From Mycolicibacterium aubagnense (lineage in GTDB: Bacteria > Actinomycetota > Actinomycetes > Mycobacteriales > Mycobacteriaceae), in the NCBI RefSeq assembly GCF_010730955.1, contig NZ_AP022577.1:1054001-1118000 (forward strand): a DNA stretch of 64,000 nt, in the 5' to 3' direction. Positions 55,117-64,000 of the stretch are shown one piece after another. The notes beneath the pieces are model-generated. The model searched no databases. It had not been told where the DNA came from and was given only the letters and a program-made list of their open reading frames with translations. Position numbers and translations under genes: made by a program. How positions within the stretch are numbered: position 1 is the first letter of the stretch; every line of letters begins with the position of its first letter.

Positions 55117-55725
55117 GTGCAACTGCACCGAAGCGACGTGGTGGCCAAGGCCGCCGAAATCCTGGACAACTACGGGATCGCCGACCTGACCATGCGCAGG
55201 CTGGCGCGTGAACTGAGCGTCAGCCCAGGCGCGCTGTACTGGCATTTCGCCGACAAACAGGAGCTCCTCGGCGCTGTCGCCGACCGCCTCCTGGCGGTCG
55301 CGGCTCCCCTCCCGGTCAGCGGACCGGTGAGCGGCCAGTGGCCCGACCGCATCGTGACGCTGTGCTCGGCACTGCGCGACGCCCTGCTGTCCGCCACCGA
55401 CGGCGCCGAGCTGGTCTCGGCCAGTTTCTCCGCCGGACGATCGGCCGAGCTGAGCCGCATCGTGGCGGCCCTCGCCGACGCGTGCGTCGAGTCGGGGCTC
55501 ACGGCCGACGACGGCGACCTCGCGGCGCGCACCATCGTGTACTACGTGCTCGGCTTCACCGCCGACGAACAGTCCCGCCTCCAGTGGGATGCGGCCGGCG
55601 CGGCCGTGGCCGACGGAGACTCGGTGTGGTCCGAAAACGCCGGTGGCCGTTTCACTTTCGGCCTGAACCTGTTGATCGACGGGCTGGCGGCACACGCCGT
55701 CAGCATGGACGCGGACACCGCGTAA
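55117..55725 (+). CDS. bioQ: TetR-family regulator of biotin genes (BioQ)
   Basis: A 202-residue TetR protein with the helix-turn-helix in residues 8-50 (VVAKAAEILDNYGIADLTMR, ARELSVSPGALYWHFADKQE) and a ligand domain of unknown effector. It is divergent from bioB across a BioQ box, and a second box precedes bioF, supporting its role as biotin-gene repressor. The GTG at 55117 lacks a ribosome site and fits a leaderless mRNA. Confidence 0.85.
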   Translation: MQLHRSDVVAKAAEILDNYGIADLTMRRLARELSVSPGALYWHFADKQELLGAVADRLLAVAAPLPVSGPVSGQWPDRIVTLCSALRDALLSATDGAELVSASFSAGRSAELSRIVAALADACVESGLTADDGDLAARTIVYYVLGFTADEQSRLQWDAAGAAVADGDSVWSENAGGRFTFGLNLLIDGLAAHAVSMDADTA

Positions 55726-55780
55726 TCGAGGCCAGGTATCGCAACGGTCGGCCAACTGGCCGTACAACTGACCCGACGCG

Positions 55781-56290
55781 TCAGCTGATCTGAATCTCCG
55801 TGCGGGCGTTGCCATTCCACAGCCGCAACCCACTGGCTGTCGCGCCGATCTCCGCGGGCCGGCCGGCGATACCGAGTGCCCTGACCAGCCGGTCCGGCGG
55901 GACCCGACGCGCCAGGGTGACGTGCGGCGTCCAGTCACCCGGCTCGGTGTGGGGCATGGGACCCGGCCGCAGATACGGTGCGCTGAGTCGACAGACCTCA
56001 CCATGCAGGTCCAGCAGCTCGCCGCTGGGCACCACGAGCCGCGCCAGGATTCCGGCTGAGCGGCCGAACACCAGCGTGGTGCCGAGGCGGGCGCGGAACG
56101 GGAACCTCGCGACGAGACCGGCCAACACCGGCAGCACCGTGTCATCGATGTGTTGGGCGACGCACAGGGTGGCGTGCGGACGTGCGGCGGGCGGCGCAGC
56201 GGCGATCCCCGCATCCCGCAGGTCATCCCACAGCGACCGGATCACGGCCTCGGTGTCGAGGTCGAACAGCAGCTCGACCGAGTGCACCAT
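55781..56290 (-). CDS. 2H phosphoesterase (2'-5' RNA ligase-like) in the biotin operon
   Basis: A 169-residue protein with the two HxT motifs of the 2H phosphoesterase superfamily, PHATLCVAQH and PHVTLARRV, about 85 residues apart. Members hydrolyse cyclic phosphodiesters or act in RNA or nucleotide metabolism. It starts one base after the bioD stop, as Rv1571 follows bioD in M. tuberculosis (same remembered length). Its link with biotin is unknown. Confidence 0.82.
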   Translation of the reverse strand: MVHSVELLFDLDTEAVIRSLWDDLRDAGIAAAPPAARPHATLCVAQHIDDTVLPVLAGLVARFPFRARLGTTLVFGRSAGILARLVVPSGELLDLHGEVCRLSAPYLRPGPMPHTEPGDWTPHVTLARRVPPDRLVRALGIAGRPAEIGATASGLRLWNGNARTEIQIS

Positions 56291-56291
56291 G

Positions 56292-56984
56292 TCAGCCGAC
56301 CAGGCTCGAAACCCATTGTGGAGCAAAGGCTGCCACGCTGACGGTCGCGAACTCCCCCGGCGACAACCGGCCGGCGCCGGCGGGCAGCACCGCACGCACC
56401 GGGGCAATGTTGTCCAGCGCGCCCCGATTGGACGCCTCTGCGAGCCCCGGCTCCTGCGGCCAGCTGCCGATCACCAATCCGGCGCACGCGATGCCATGGG
56501 CGGCAAGCGATTCGACCGTCAGGCCCGTGTGGTTGAGGGTGCCCAGGCCCGGCGCGACGACGACCAGGACCGGGGCGCCGAGCTCGACGGCCAGGTCACG
56601 CAACGTCGTGCCGTCGGAGCCGAGTTGGACGAGCAGTCCCCCGGCGCCCTCCACCAGCGTCAGCTGACGGGGCCGGTCCACGTTCTTCATCAGCGCGATC
56701 AGCTCGTCGCGGGACGGCAGCGTCATGCCGGCCAGTGCGGCGGCCGCGACGGGCGCCAGCGGCTCGGGATAGCGCCAGCCCGGCACCAGCGAGGTGACCC
56801 CGGCCAGCCGTCCCACTTCGGCCAGGTCGTCGTCACCGTGGCCGGCGGCCGGCGAGATTCCGGTCTGCACCACCTTGCACACCGCGACGTCCAGACCGGC
56901 TTGTCGAGCAGCGCAGGCCAGGGCCGCGGTGGCGATGGTCTTGCCGACGCCGGTGTCGGTACCGGCGACGAACAGGACCGTCAC
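56292..56984 (-). CDS. bioD: Dethiobiotin synthetase
   Basis: BioD closes the ureido ring of dethiobiotin from DAPA, CO2 and ATP. The 230-residue protein has the P-loop GTDTGVGKT at residues 8-16, [29 protein letters not shown] and a C-terminal nucleotide loop. The GTG start at 56984 overlaps the bioF stop (GTGA). Confidence 0.95.
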   Translation of the reverse strand: MTVLFVAGTDTGVGKTIATAALACAARQAGLDVAVCKVVQTGISPAAGHGDDDLAEVGRLAGVTSLVPGWRYPEPLAPVAAAALAGMTLPSRDELIALMKNVDRPRQLTLVEGAGGLLVQLGSDGTTLRDLAVELGAPVLVVVAPGLGTLNHTGLTVESLAAHGIACAGLVIGSWPQEPGLAEASNRGALDNIAPVRAVLPAGAGRLSPGEFATVSVAAFAPQWVSSLVG

Positions 56985-58123
56985 GCCTGCACCAGCGCGA
57001 GCACCTCGCCGAGCACCCGACCAGCCAAATCCAGTTCGGCGTCGTCGAGGGAGGCGCGCGCGGTCAGCCGCAGCCGCGAGGTACCGGCGGGCACGGTCGG
57101 GGGCCGGAAGCAGCCGACCCGGACCCCACGGTCCAGGCAGGCCGACGCCGCGGCCAGCGCAACCTCGGGGTCACCGAGGATCACCGAGACGACGGCGGAG
57201 TCGGGGGTGCCGACAGCGCCACCGAACCTGGCCAGCGTCGCGGCGTGGGTCAGCACGGCCTGTGCCCGCCACGGCTCGGCGACGAGGACCTGCAGCGCCG
57301 CCCGCGCGGCGCCGACGGCAGCCGGAGCCAGGCCGGTGTCGAAGATGAACGTTCGGGCGGCGTCGATCAGGTGGGCCCGCACCGCGGCGGGGCCCAGCAC
57401 CACGCCGCCCTGACTGCCGAGCGACTTGGACAGCGTCGTCGTCACCACGATGTCGGGTTCTCCGGCCAAGCCGACCTCATGGACCAGGCCGCGCCCGCCG
57501 GTACCGCGCACGCCGAGGCCATGGGCCTCGTCGACGATCAGCAGGGCACCGTGCCGGCGACAGACCTCGTGCAGGGCACGCAGCGGGGCCAGTGCGCCGT
57601 CGGTGGAGAACACCGAATCGGTGATCACCACTGCGCGCTCCTCCGAGCGGCTGACCAACGCGGTCTCCACGGCGCCGACGTCGTTGTGCGGGGAAACCAC
57701 CACCCGTGCCCGGGACAGCCGACAGGCGTCCACCAGCGAGGCGTGGCTGTACGCGTCGGAGACGACGAGCGAGCCCGGACCGGACAGCGCCGCCACCGCA
57801 CCGATGTTGGCGGTGTAACCGGAGGAGAACACCAGGGCCGACTCGGCGCCCATGAAGTCGGCCAGCTCGGCCTCGAAATCCTCGTGCAGCTCGGTGTTGC
57901 CGGTCACCAGCCGGGAGCCGCCGGAGCCCGCGCCCCAGGTGTGCAGCGCCGTCACGCCGCCCTCGATGACGGCGGGATGCTGCGACAGACCCAGGTAGTC
58001 GTTGGAGGCGAGGTCCAGTTCCGTGGCCACCGCGGGCCGGACCCGCAGCGAGCGGCGCAGGCCCGCGGCCCGGCGCTTGCGTTCGACATCAGCGAGCCAG
58101 GCCAGCGGCGAGTGATCGGTCAT
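56981..58123 (-). CDS. bioF: 8-amino-7-oxononanoate synthase
   Basis: BioF condenses pimeloyl thioester with alanine (PLP-dependent). The 380-residue protein has [63 protein letters not shown] and the PLP lysine in [16 protein letters not shown]. The ATG at 58123 follows CAGGAG at seven nt. A perfect BioQ box 26 bp upstream suggests its own regulated promoter inside the bio cluster. Confidence 0.95.
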   Translation of the reverse strand: MTDHSPLAWLADVERKRRAAGLRRSLRVRPAVATELDLASNDYLGLSQHPAVIEGGVTALHTWGAGSGGSRLVTGNTELHEDFEAELADFMGAESALVFSSGYTANIGAVAALSGPGSLVVSDAYSHASLVDACRLSRARVVVSPHNDVGAVETALVSRSEERAVVITDSVFSTDGALAPLRALHEVCRRHGALLIVDEAHGLGVRGTGGRGLVHEVGLAGEPDIVVTTTLSKSLGSQGGVVLGPAAVRAHLIDAARTFIFDTGLAPAAVGAARAALQVLVAEPWRAQAVLTHAATLARFGGAVGTPDSAVVSVILGDPEVALAAASACLDRGVRVGCFRPPTVPAGTSRLRLTARASLDDAELDLAGRVLGEVLALVQA

Positions 58124-58149
58124 CGGCGCGCTCCTGACTCCAGTGCAAT

Positions 58150-58162
58150 TGAACGGTGTTCA
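58150..58162. promoter_or_regulatory. BioQ box (TGAAC-GGT-GTTCA) before bioF
   Basis: A perfect 5-3-5 palindrome that straddles the last codon of bioA and the 36-bp gap before bioF. It is better than the copy at bioB. I found no similar site upstream of bioA itself. Confidence 0.75.
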
Positions 58163-59452
58163 GGTTAACGCACGGGCCACGGCGACCACACCAGAGGTGA
58201 TCTGGTCGATCTCCGCGGGCGTGCAGATGAAGGGCGGCATGACGTACACCAGCTTGCCGAAGGGCCGCAGCCACAACCCGTGCTCGATCGCGGTGACCGT
58301 GGCGAGGGCCATGTCCACCGGTTCGCGCATCTCGACGACGCCGATGGCACCCAGCACGCGCACGTCGGCGACCGAGGGCAACTCCGCCGCCGGCGCCAAG
58401 CCGTGTCGCAGCCCCTCCGAAATGGCCGCCACCTGCGCTTTCCAATCCCCGCTCAACAACAGCTCGACCGCTGCCACCGACACCGCGCACGCCAGTGCAT
58501 TGGCCATGAACGTCGGCCCGTGCATGAGCGCGCCCGGCTCGCCGGAGCTGATCACCCGCGCGATCTCGGCGGTGCACAGTGTCGCCGCCAGCGTCACGTA
58601 GCCACCCGTCAGTGCCTTGCCGACGCACATGATGTCGGGGCTGACGCCGGCGTGGTCCGCGGCGAACAGCTCACCGGTGCGCCCGAAGCCGGTCGCGATC
58701 TCGTCGAAGATCAGCAGCACGTCGTGCCGGGTACAGATGTCGCGTAGCGCCGTCAGGTAACGCGGGTCATGGAACCGCATGCCGCCGGCGCCCTGGACCA
58801 CCGGCTCGACGATGACCGCCGCGAGTTCATCGACGTGCGCGGCGAGCTGGGCCTCGAAGGCCTCGACATAGGCCGGGTCGAACTCCGTGGGTACCCGCGG
58901 GGCGAAGATCTGTGGCATCAGGACATCGGTCCAGATCGAGTGCATGCCGCCGTCGGGGTCGCAGACGCTCATCGGGGTGAAAGTGTCGCCGTGGTAGCCG
59001 CCGCGCCAGGTCATCAGCTTGTGCCGGCTTGGGCGGCCGAGACTGCGCTGGTACTGCAGCGCCATCTTCGCGGCGACCTCGACGGAGACCGAACCCGAAT
59101 CCGAGAAGAACACGGTGTCCAGACCGGCCGGGGTGATCTGCACCAGCAGCTGCGCCAGCCGGGCCGCCGGTTCGTGCGTCAATCCACCGAACATGACGTG
59201 GTTCATCCTGCTCAGCTGCCGGGTGATCGCGGCGTCGAGCACTGGGTGCCCGTGGCCGTGCACGGCCGTCCACCACGAGCTCATCGCGTCGATGACCTGG
59301 ACCGGCCGGCCCTCGTGGATGAGCGTCAGCATGGTGCCGTGCGCCTCGGTGGCAACCACCGCCGGCAACGCGTCGGCACCGATGGTGCTGTACGGGTGCC
59401 AGATGTGGGCGGTGTCGATCGCCGAGATTTCGGCAGGGTTCAGCGCTGGCAC
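58160..59452 (-). CDS. bioA: Adenosylmethionine-8-amino-7-oxononanoate aminotransferase
   Basis: BioA transfers an amino group from SAM to KAPA, giving DAPA. The 430-residue class III aminotransferase has [12 protein letters not shown] at the N-terminus, [70 protein letters not shown] and the PLP lysine in [11 protein letters not shown]. The frame is open to 59659, but the GTG at 59452 (start VPALNPAEI) fits known starts and a possible leaderless promoter (TAGGCT). Confidence 0.94.
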   Translation of the reverse strand: MPALNPAEISAIDTAHIWHPYSTIGADALPAVVATEAHGTMLTLIHEGRPVQVIDAMSSWWTAVHGHGHPVLDAAITRQLSRMNHVMFGGLTHEPAARLAQLLVQITPAGLDTVFFSDSGSVSVEVAAKMALQYQRSLGRPSRHKLMTWRGGYHGDTFTPMSVCDPDGGMHSIWTDVLMPQIFAPRVPTEFDPAYVEAFEAQLAAHVDELAAVIVEPVVQGAGGMRFHDPRYLTALRDICTRHDVLLIFDEIATGFGRTGELFAADHAGVSPDIMCVGKALTGGYVTLAATLCTAEIARVISSGEPGALMHGPTFMANALACAVSVAAVELLLSGDWKAQVAAISEGLRHGLAPAAELPSVADVRVLGAIGVVEMREPVDMALATVTAIEHGLWLRPFGKLVYVMPPFICTPAEIDQITSGVVAVARALT

Positions 59453-59564
59453 GATGACGGAGCCTAATCGCCGTCCCGCCCCGTCGGAACCGGCGTCCTC
59501 GGCGAGCGGCCGACTCGCCGCTACATGAACGAGCCCCGGATCTTGGGTAGATTGGCATCCGACC

Positions 59565-61721
59565 ATGACGACTCTTGCAGCACCGCGGCCGGCGTCGCAG
59601 CCCGGGTCGGGCAACGCCGCGCGCGTCACCGACGGCGGTGCAGACGCCGCGGCGGGCAACGCGCCGAGTGCGTTCTACCGCCACGACCTGGACGGTCTGC
59701 GCGGTATCGCCATCGCCATGGTCGCGGCCTTTCACGTCTGGTACGGCCGGGTTTCCGGCGGAGTCGACGTCTTCCTGGCGCTGTCCGGCTTCTTCTTCGG
59801 TGGCAAACTCCTCCGGATCGCGCTGACGTCGGAAGCGCCGCTGTCCCCCGGTCCGCAGCTGCGCCGGCTGGTCCGTCGTCTGCTTCCCGCCCTGATCGTC
59901 GTGTTGGCCGCGGGCGCGGTGCTGACCATCCTGATCCAGCCCCAGACGCGCTGGGAGACGTTCGCCGACCAGAGCCTGGCCAGCCTCGGCTACTACCAGA
60001 ACTGGGAGCTCGCCGAGACCGCGTCGAACTATCTGCGGGCCGGCGAATCCGTCAGCCCGCTGCAGCACCTCTGGTCGATGTCGGTGCAGGGCCAGTTCTA
60101 CGTCGCGTTCCTGGCGCTGATCTTCGGCTTCGCGCATCTGTTCCGGCGCCGGCTCGGTGACCGGCTGCGGCCCGCATTCATCGCGCTGCTCACTGCGCTG
60201 ACCGTGGTGTCGTTCGGGTACGCGATCGTCGCGCACCAGGCGGACCAGGTCAGTGCGTACTACGACAGCTTCGCCCGCGCCTGGGAGCTGCTGCTGGGCG
60301 CTCTCGTCGGCGCGCTGGTGCCGACGGTCCGGTGGCCGATGTGGCTGCGCAACATCGTGTCGGTGGTCGCGCTGGCGGCGATCCTGTCGTGCGGCGCCCT
60401 GATCGACGGCGTGCGGGAGTTCCCCGGACCGTGGGCGCTGGTTCCGGTCGGCGCGACCATGCTCTTCATCCTCAGCGCCGCGAACCACACCGAGCGCCTG
60501 CCCGCGCCGAACCGGCTGCTGGCCACCGGCCCGTTCCTGTCTCTGGGCGCCATGTCGTATTCGCTCTACCTCTGGCACTGGCCGCTGCTGATCTTCTGGC
60601 TGGCCTACAGCGGCCACAGCCGGGCGCACTTCGTCGACGGCACCGCCGTGCTGGTGGTGTCCGGGATACTTGCCTGGCTGACCACCCGCTACGTGGAGAG
60701 CCCGCTGCGCCGGCCGTCGGCGTCGGCCGGTTCTGCCGGCTGGCGCCGGTTGCGGCGGCCCACGGCGCTGCTGGCGACCGTCGTCGCCCTGATGGGCGTG
60801 ACATTGACCGCCACGGCGTTCACCTGGCGCGAGCACATGAACACCGCACGCGCCAACGGCAAGGAGCTCGCCACGCTGTCCCCCGTCGACTACCCGGGTG
60901 CGCGCGCATTGCTCCACCACGCCAGGGTGCCGAAGCTGCCGTTCCGCCCGACGGTGCTCGAAGCCCATGACGACGTGCCGGCGACGACCGCTGATGGCTG
61001 TATCGCCGATTTCGACGACCTGTCCATCCGCAATTGCACCTACGGCGACGCGAAGGCGCCCCGCACCATCGCGCTGGCCGGCGGCTCGCACGCCGAGCAC
61101 TGGATCACCGCACTGGACCTCCTCGGCAAGCGGTACCACTTCAAAGTGGTGACGTATCTGAAGATGGGTTGTCCGTTGTCGACCGAGCCCAACCCCCTGG
61201 TGATGGGCGACAACCGGCCGTACCCGAAGTGCTACGAGTGGAACGAGCTGGTCATGCCGAAGCTCGTGACCGACCACCCGAGCTTCGTGTTCACCACGTC
61301 CACCCGTCCCTGGAACATCAAGCCCGGTGACGTGATGCCGGGCACCTACATCGGCATCTGGCAGCGGCTGTCCGACGCGAACATCCCGATTCTGGCCATG
61401 CGCGACACACCCTGGCTGGTTCGCGACGGTAAGCCCTTCTTCCCGGCCGACTGCCTTGCCAGCGGCGGCAATTCGACGTCCTGCGGTATCGCCCGCTCCG
61501 AGGTACTGTCCGACCACAACCCGACCCTCGATTTCGTCGCGCAGTTCCCACTGCTGAAACCGCTCGACATGAGTGACGCGGTGTGCCGCCCCGACAACTG
61601 CCGCGCTGTGGAGGGAAATGTGTTGCTGTACCACGACTCTCATCACCTGTCCGCCACCTACATGCGGACCATGACCGCCGAACTCGGCCGCCAGGTCGGG
61701 GCTGCCACCGGCTGGTGGTGA
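59565..61721 (+). CDS. Membrane acyltransferase with C-terminal SGNH domain (OafA-like)
   Basis: A 718-residue acyltransferase-3/SGNH protein. About ten hydrophobic helices (residues about 45-410) begin with the family motif [20 protein letters not shown] and include [13 protein letters not shown] and [13 protein letters not shown]. The C-terminal extracytoplasmic half resembles SGNH hydrolases ([11 protein letters not shown] as the GDSL-like block; [13 protein letters not shown] as the DxxH block; note Gly-Gly-Ser in place of GDS). It likely O-acylates an envelope sugar or lipid. The counterpart Rv1565c precedes treX in M. tuberculosis, as here. Confidence 0.87.
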   Translation: MTTLAAPRPASQPGSGNAARVTDGGADAAAGNAPSAFYRHDLDGLRGIAIAMVAAFHVWYGRVSGGVDVFLALSGFFFGGKLLRIALTSEAPLSPGPQLRRLVRRLLPALIVVLAAGAVLTILIQPQTRWETFADQSLASLGYYQNWELAETASNYLRAGESVSPLQHLWSMSVQGQFYVAFLALIFGFAHLFRRRLGDRLRPAFIALLTALTVVSFGYAIVAHQADQVSAYYDSFARAWELLLGALVGALVPTVRWPMWLRNIVSVVALAAILSCGALIDGVREFPGPWALVPVGATMLFILSAANHTERLPAPNRLLATGPFLSLGAMSYSLYLWHWPLLIFWLAYSGHSRAHFVDGTAVLVVSGILAWLTTRYVESPLRRPSASAGSAGWRRLRRPTALLATVVALMGVTLTATAFTWREHMNTARANGKELATLSPVDYPGARALLHHARVPKLPFRPTVLEAHDDVPATTADGCIADFDDLSIRNCTYGDAKAPRTIALAGGSHAEHWITALDLLGKRYHFKVVTYLKMGCPLSTEPNPLVMGDNRPYPKCYEWNELVMPKLVTDHPSFVFTTSTRPWNIKPGDVMPGTYIGIWQRLSDANIPILAMRDTPWLVRDGKPFFPADCLASGGNSTSCGIARSEVLSDHNPTLDFVAQFPLLKPLDMSDAVCRPDNCRAVEGNVLLYHDSHHLSATYMRTMTAELGRQVGAATGWW

Positions 61722-61730
61722 GCTGCCTTC

Positions 61731-63863
61731 ATGGTTGTTGGCGTCTGGCCTGGTAGCGCCTATCCCCTCGGTGCCACCTACGACGGTTCCGGTACCAATT
61801 TCTCGCTGTTCTCCGAAGTCGCCGAACGCGTCGAGCTGTGCCTGATCGCCAAGGACGGCACCGAGGAACGGGTCAACCTCGACGAGGTCGACAGCTATGT
61901 GTGGCACTGCTATCTGCCGGCGGTCACGCCCGGACAGCGGTACGGATTCCGCGTGTACGGACCGTGGGATCCGGCGGCGGGCCACCGCTGCGATCCGAGC
62001 AAGCTGCTGCTCGACCCCTACGGCAAGTCCTTCCACGGCGACTTCGACTTCGGCCAGGCGCTGTACTCCTACGACCTGGCCGGGCCTTCTGAGCCGTCGG
62101 CCACCGGCAAACCCCCGGGTGTTGATTCGCTGGGGCACACCATGACCAGCGTGGTGATCAACCCGTTCTTCAACTGGGACAACGACCGGGTGCCCCGGAC
62201 GCCGTACCACGAGACGGTGATCTACGAGGCCCACGTCAAGGGCATGACGCAGACCCACCCGGCCATCCCCGAGGAACTGCGGGGCACGTACGCCGGACTC
62301 GCACACCCGGCGATCATCGAGCACCTGCGGTCGCTCGGCGTCACCGCGATCGAACTGATGCCGGTGCATCAGTTCCTGCACGACCACCGGCTGCTGGACC
62401 TGGGTCTCCGGAACTACTGGGGCTACAACACGTTCGGCTTCTTCGCGCCGCACTACCAGTACTCGGGGAACCAGCACGCCGGCAGCGCGGTCGCCGAGTT
62501 CAAGACGATGGTGAAGTCGTTCCACGAAGCCGGCATCGAAGTCATCCTGGACGTCGTCTACAACCACACCGCCGAAGGCAACCACCTCGGCCCGACGCTG
62601 AACTTCCGTGGCATCGACAACGCCGCCTACTACCGGCTCGACGACGACGACCCGTCGCTCTACAAGGACTTCACCGGGACCGGCAACAGCCTCAACGCCC
62701 GGCACCCGCACACCCTGCAGCTGATCATGGATTCGCTGCGGTACTGGGTGCTGGAGATGCACGTCGACGGCTTCCGCTTCGACCTGGCCTCGACCCTGGC
62801 CCGCGAGTTCTACGACGTGGACCGACTCTCGGCTTTCTTCGATCTGGTGCAACAGGATCCGGTGATCAGTCAGGTGAAGCTGATCGCCGAGCCGTGGGAT
62901 GTCGGCGAGGGCGGCTACCAAGTCGGCAACTTCCCAGGTTTGTGGACCGAGTGGAACGGGAAATACCGCGACACTGTGCGCGATTACTGGCGGGGCGAGC
63001 CCGCAACCCTGGGCGAATTCGCCTCCCGGCTGACGGGTTCGTCGGACCTGTACGAAGCGACGGGCCGGCGCCCCAGCGCCAGCATCAACTTCGTCACCTG
63101 CCACGACGGTTTCACCCTGACCGATCTGGTGTCCTACAACGACAAACACAACGAAGCCAACGGCGAAGAGAACCGGGACGGCGAGAGTCACAACCGGTCC
63201 TGGAACTGCGGTGTCGAGGGCCCGACCGATGATCCCGAGGTCCTCGCGCTGCGGGCACGACAGCGCCGCAACATCTTCGCGACGCTGATGCTGTCGCAGG
63301 GCACCCCGATGATCAGCCACGGGGACGAGATCGGGCGCACCCAGCAGGGCAACAACAACGCCTACTGCCAGGACAACCCACTGTCGTGGATGGACTGGGG
63401 CATGCTCGAGACCAACTCGGCGCTGCTGGAATTCACCCGCACCGTCGTGGCGCTGCGACGCCGGCATCCGGTGTTCCGCCGCCGCCGGTTCCTTGCCGGG
63501 CAACCGATCCGGAGCAGCGGACAGGTCCGCGACATCTCCTGGCTGACCCCGGCCGGCGACGAGATGACGCTGGAGGATTGGGATTCGGGCTTCGGCAAGA
63601 GCATCTCGGTGTTCCTCAACGGCGATGCGATACCCGAACCCAACGCGCGGGGTGAGCGCGTCACCGACGACTCGTTCCTGTTGTGCTTCAACGCCCACGA
63701 CGAGGAGCTGGAATTCGTGATCCCCGGCCAGGGCTACGGCGAGAAGTGGGCGGCAGACCTCGACACCGCGGATCCACACGGGCGCACCGAATTGGTGGCC
63801 GCCGCCGGCGAGACGATCTCGCTGCAGGCCCGCTCGCTACTGGTGTTGCGTAAGACAGCGTGA
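61731..63863 (+). CDS. glgX: Glycogen debranching enzyme (GlgX/TreX)
   Basis: Removes alpha-1,6 branches from glycogen so that TreY and TreZ can make trehalose. The 710-residue GH13 enzyme has an N-terminal CBM48-like domain (residues about 5-100), the catalytic barrel with DVVYNHTAEGN, VDGFRFDLAS (nucleophile Asp), IAEPWD (acid Glu) and FVTCHDGFTLTDLV (third acid), and a C-terminal beta domain. It overlaps treY by a GTGA, so the genes are coupled. Confidence 0.95.
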   Translation: MVVGVWPGSAYPLGATYDGSGTNFSLFSEVAERVELCLIAKDGTEERVNLDEVDSYVWHCYLPAVTPGQRYGFRVYGPWDPAAGHRCDPSKLLLDPYGKSFHGDFDFGQALYSYDLAGPSEPSATGKPPGVDSLGHTMTSVVINPFFNWDNDRVPRTPYHETVIYEAHVKGMTQTHPAIPEELRGTYAGLAHPAIIEHLRSLGVTAIELMPVHQFLHDHRLLDLGLRNYWGYNTFGFFAPHYQYSGNQHAGSAVAEFKTMVKSFHEAGIEVILDVVYNHTAEGNHLGPTLNFRGIDNAAYYRLDDDDPSLYKDFTGTGNSLNARHPHTLQLIMDSLRYWVLEMHVDGFRFDLASTLAREFYDVDRLSAFFDLVQQDPVISQVKLIAEPWDVGEGGYQVGNFPGLWTEWNGKYRDTVRDYWRGEPATLGEFASRLTGSSDLYEATGRRPSASINFVTCHDGFTLTDLVSYNDKHNEANGEENRDGESHNRSWNCGVEGPTDDPEVLALRARQRRNIFATLMLSQGTPMISHGDEIGRTQQGNNNAYCQDNPLSWMDWGMLETNSALLEFTRTVVALRRRHPVFRRRRFLAGQPIRSSGQVRDISWLTPAGDEMTLEDWDSGFGKSISVFLNGDAIPEPNARGERVTDDSFLLCFNAHDEELEFVIPGQGYGEKWAADLDTADPHGRTELVAAAGETISLQARSLLVLRKTA

Positions 63864-64000
63864 ACACAGTGCCCGTGTCGCCGGTCATCTCCACATACCG
63901 ACTGCAAATGCGCGGCGATGGCATGACGTTCGACGACGCGCGCGCACTGCTGCCCTACCTCGCCGATCTCGGCGTCTCGCATCTCTACCTGTCGCCGGTG
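63860..64000 (+). CDS. treY: Maltooligosyltrehalose synthase, N-terminal part (runs off the window)
   Basis: TreY rearranges the reducing-end glucose of a maltodextrin to an alpha,alpha-1,1 linkage; TreZ then frees trehalose. Only the first 47 codons are present: after the GTG at 63860, PVISTYRLQMRGDGMTFDDA then LLPYLADLGVSHLYLSPV, the standard opening of TreY. The GTG overlaps the glgX TGA. The rest lies beyond 64000. Confidence 0.92.
   Translation, partial: MNTVPVSPVISTYRLQMRGDGMTFDDARALLPYLADLGVSHLYLSPV

Noticed and set aside
58827..63779. A 1650-codon open frame on the minus strand across bioA, the acyltransferase and glgX
   Set aside because: It is out of frame with bioA and antisense to two clear genes, rich in Arg/Gly/Val/His/Gln with no domain pattern; long antisense frames are common in GC-rich DNA.

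Overview
The window is a stretch of high-GC actinobacterial chromosome, most likely from a fast-growing Mycolicibacterium/Mycobacterium. The gene order hisD-hisC-hisB-hisH-hisA-impA-hisF-hisI, bcpB/trpE-(membrane protein)-trpC-trpB-trpA-lgt, nadA-nadB-nadC with a divergent Nudix regulator, bioB with its small auxiliary gene, bioA-bioF-bioD, and an OafA-like acyltransferase followed by glgX(treX)-treY is the one I recall from M. tuberculosis (about Rv1563 to Rv1614). Many genes overlap by 4 bp (ATGA/GTGA), and several regulators appear to have leaderless starts. All identifications come from reading motifs and comparing with remembered family members; no database search was run.

Layout. 1-5313 (minus strand): the tryptophan operon trpE to trpA running into lgt, with bcpB divergent from trpE. 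5807-38590: an accessory metabolic block between bcpB and hisI, where M. tuberculosis has (from memory) only chaA. Its first part (5.8-27.6 kb) looks like one catabolic regulon: an SDR, an XdhC-type chaperone and a MocA-like remnant, two genes that each fuse a Rieske domain to a different enzyme (glutamate-synthase FMN domain; ThDP-dependent domain), a large LuxR-type ATPase regulator, two alpha/beta hydrolases, a MaoC-type hydratase, an NmrA-type protein, a VOC-fold lipoprotein, a PoxB-type pyruvate oxidase, and an operon of amidohydrolase/decarboxylase, a flavin monooxygenase resembling 2,6-dihydroxypyridine hydroxylase, and a three-subunit PaoABC-like molybdenum hydroxylase. A repeated inverted motif, CAGT-N6-ACTG (usually CATCAGT-N6-ACTGATG), lies in front of nearly every transcription unit of this part. 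Next come leuA with a Leu-codon leader peptide, a FadR-type regulator with an ABC ATPase, and a guanidine/urea-type nitrogen cluster (TetR, permease, two DUF1989 proteins, carboxyltransferase, allophanate hydrolase).

38591-44970: the histidine operon, including the actinobacterial bifunctional isomerase PriA/HisA and an inositol-monophosphatase-like gene. 45027-46903: an SRPBCC protein, an AraC regulator and an F420-type (Ddn-like) protein. 46914-53160: a small membrane protein, nadC-nadB-nadA, NrtR with its operator, and a lipase. 53144-59452: biotin synthesis (membrane protein, bsaP, bioB, bioQ, a 2H phosphoesterase, bioD, bioF, bioA) with two BioQ boxes. 59565-64000: a membrane acyltransferase/SGNH protein, glgX (treX) and the start of treY, i.e. 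conversion of glycogen to trehalose.

The most novel-looking content is the tandem Rieske-fusion enzymes, the shared operator motif around the LuxR-type regulator, and the guanidine-type cluster that lacks biotin carboxylase and biotin-carrier domains.
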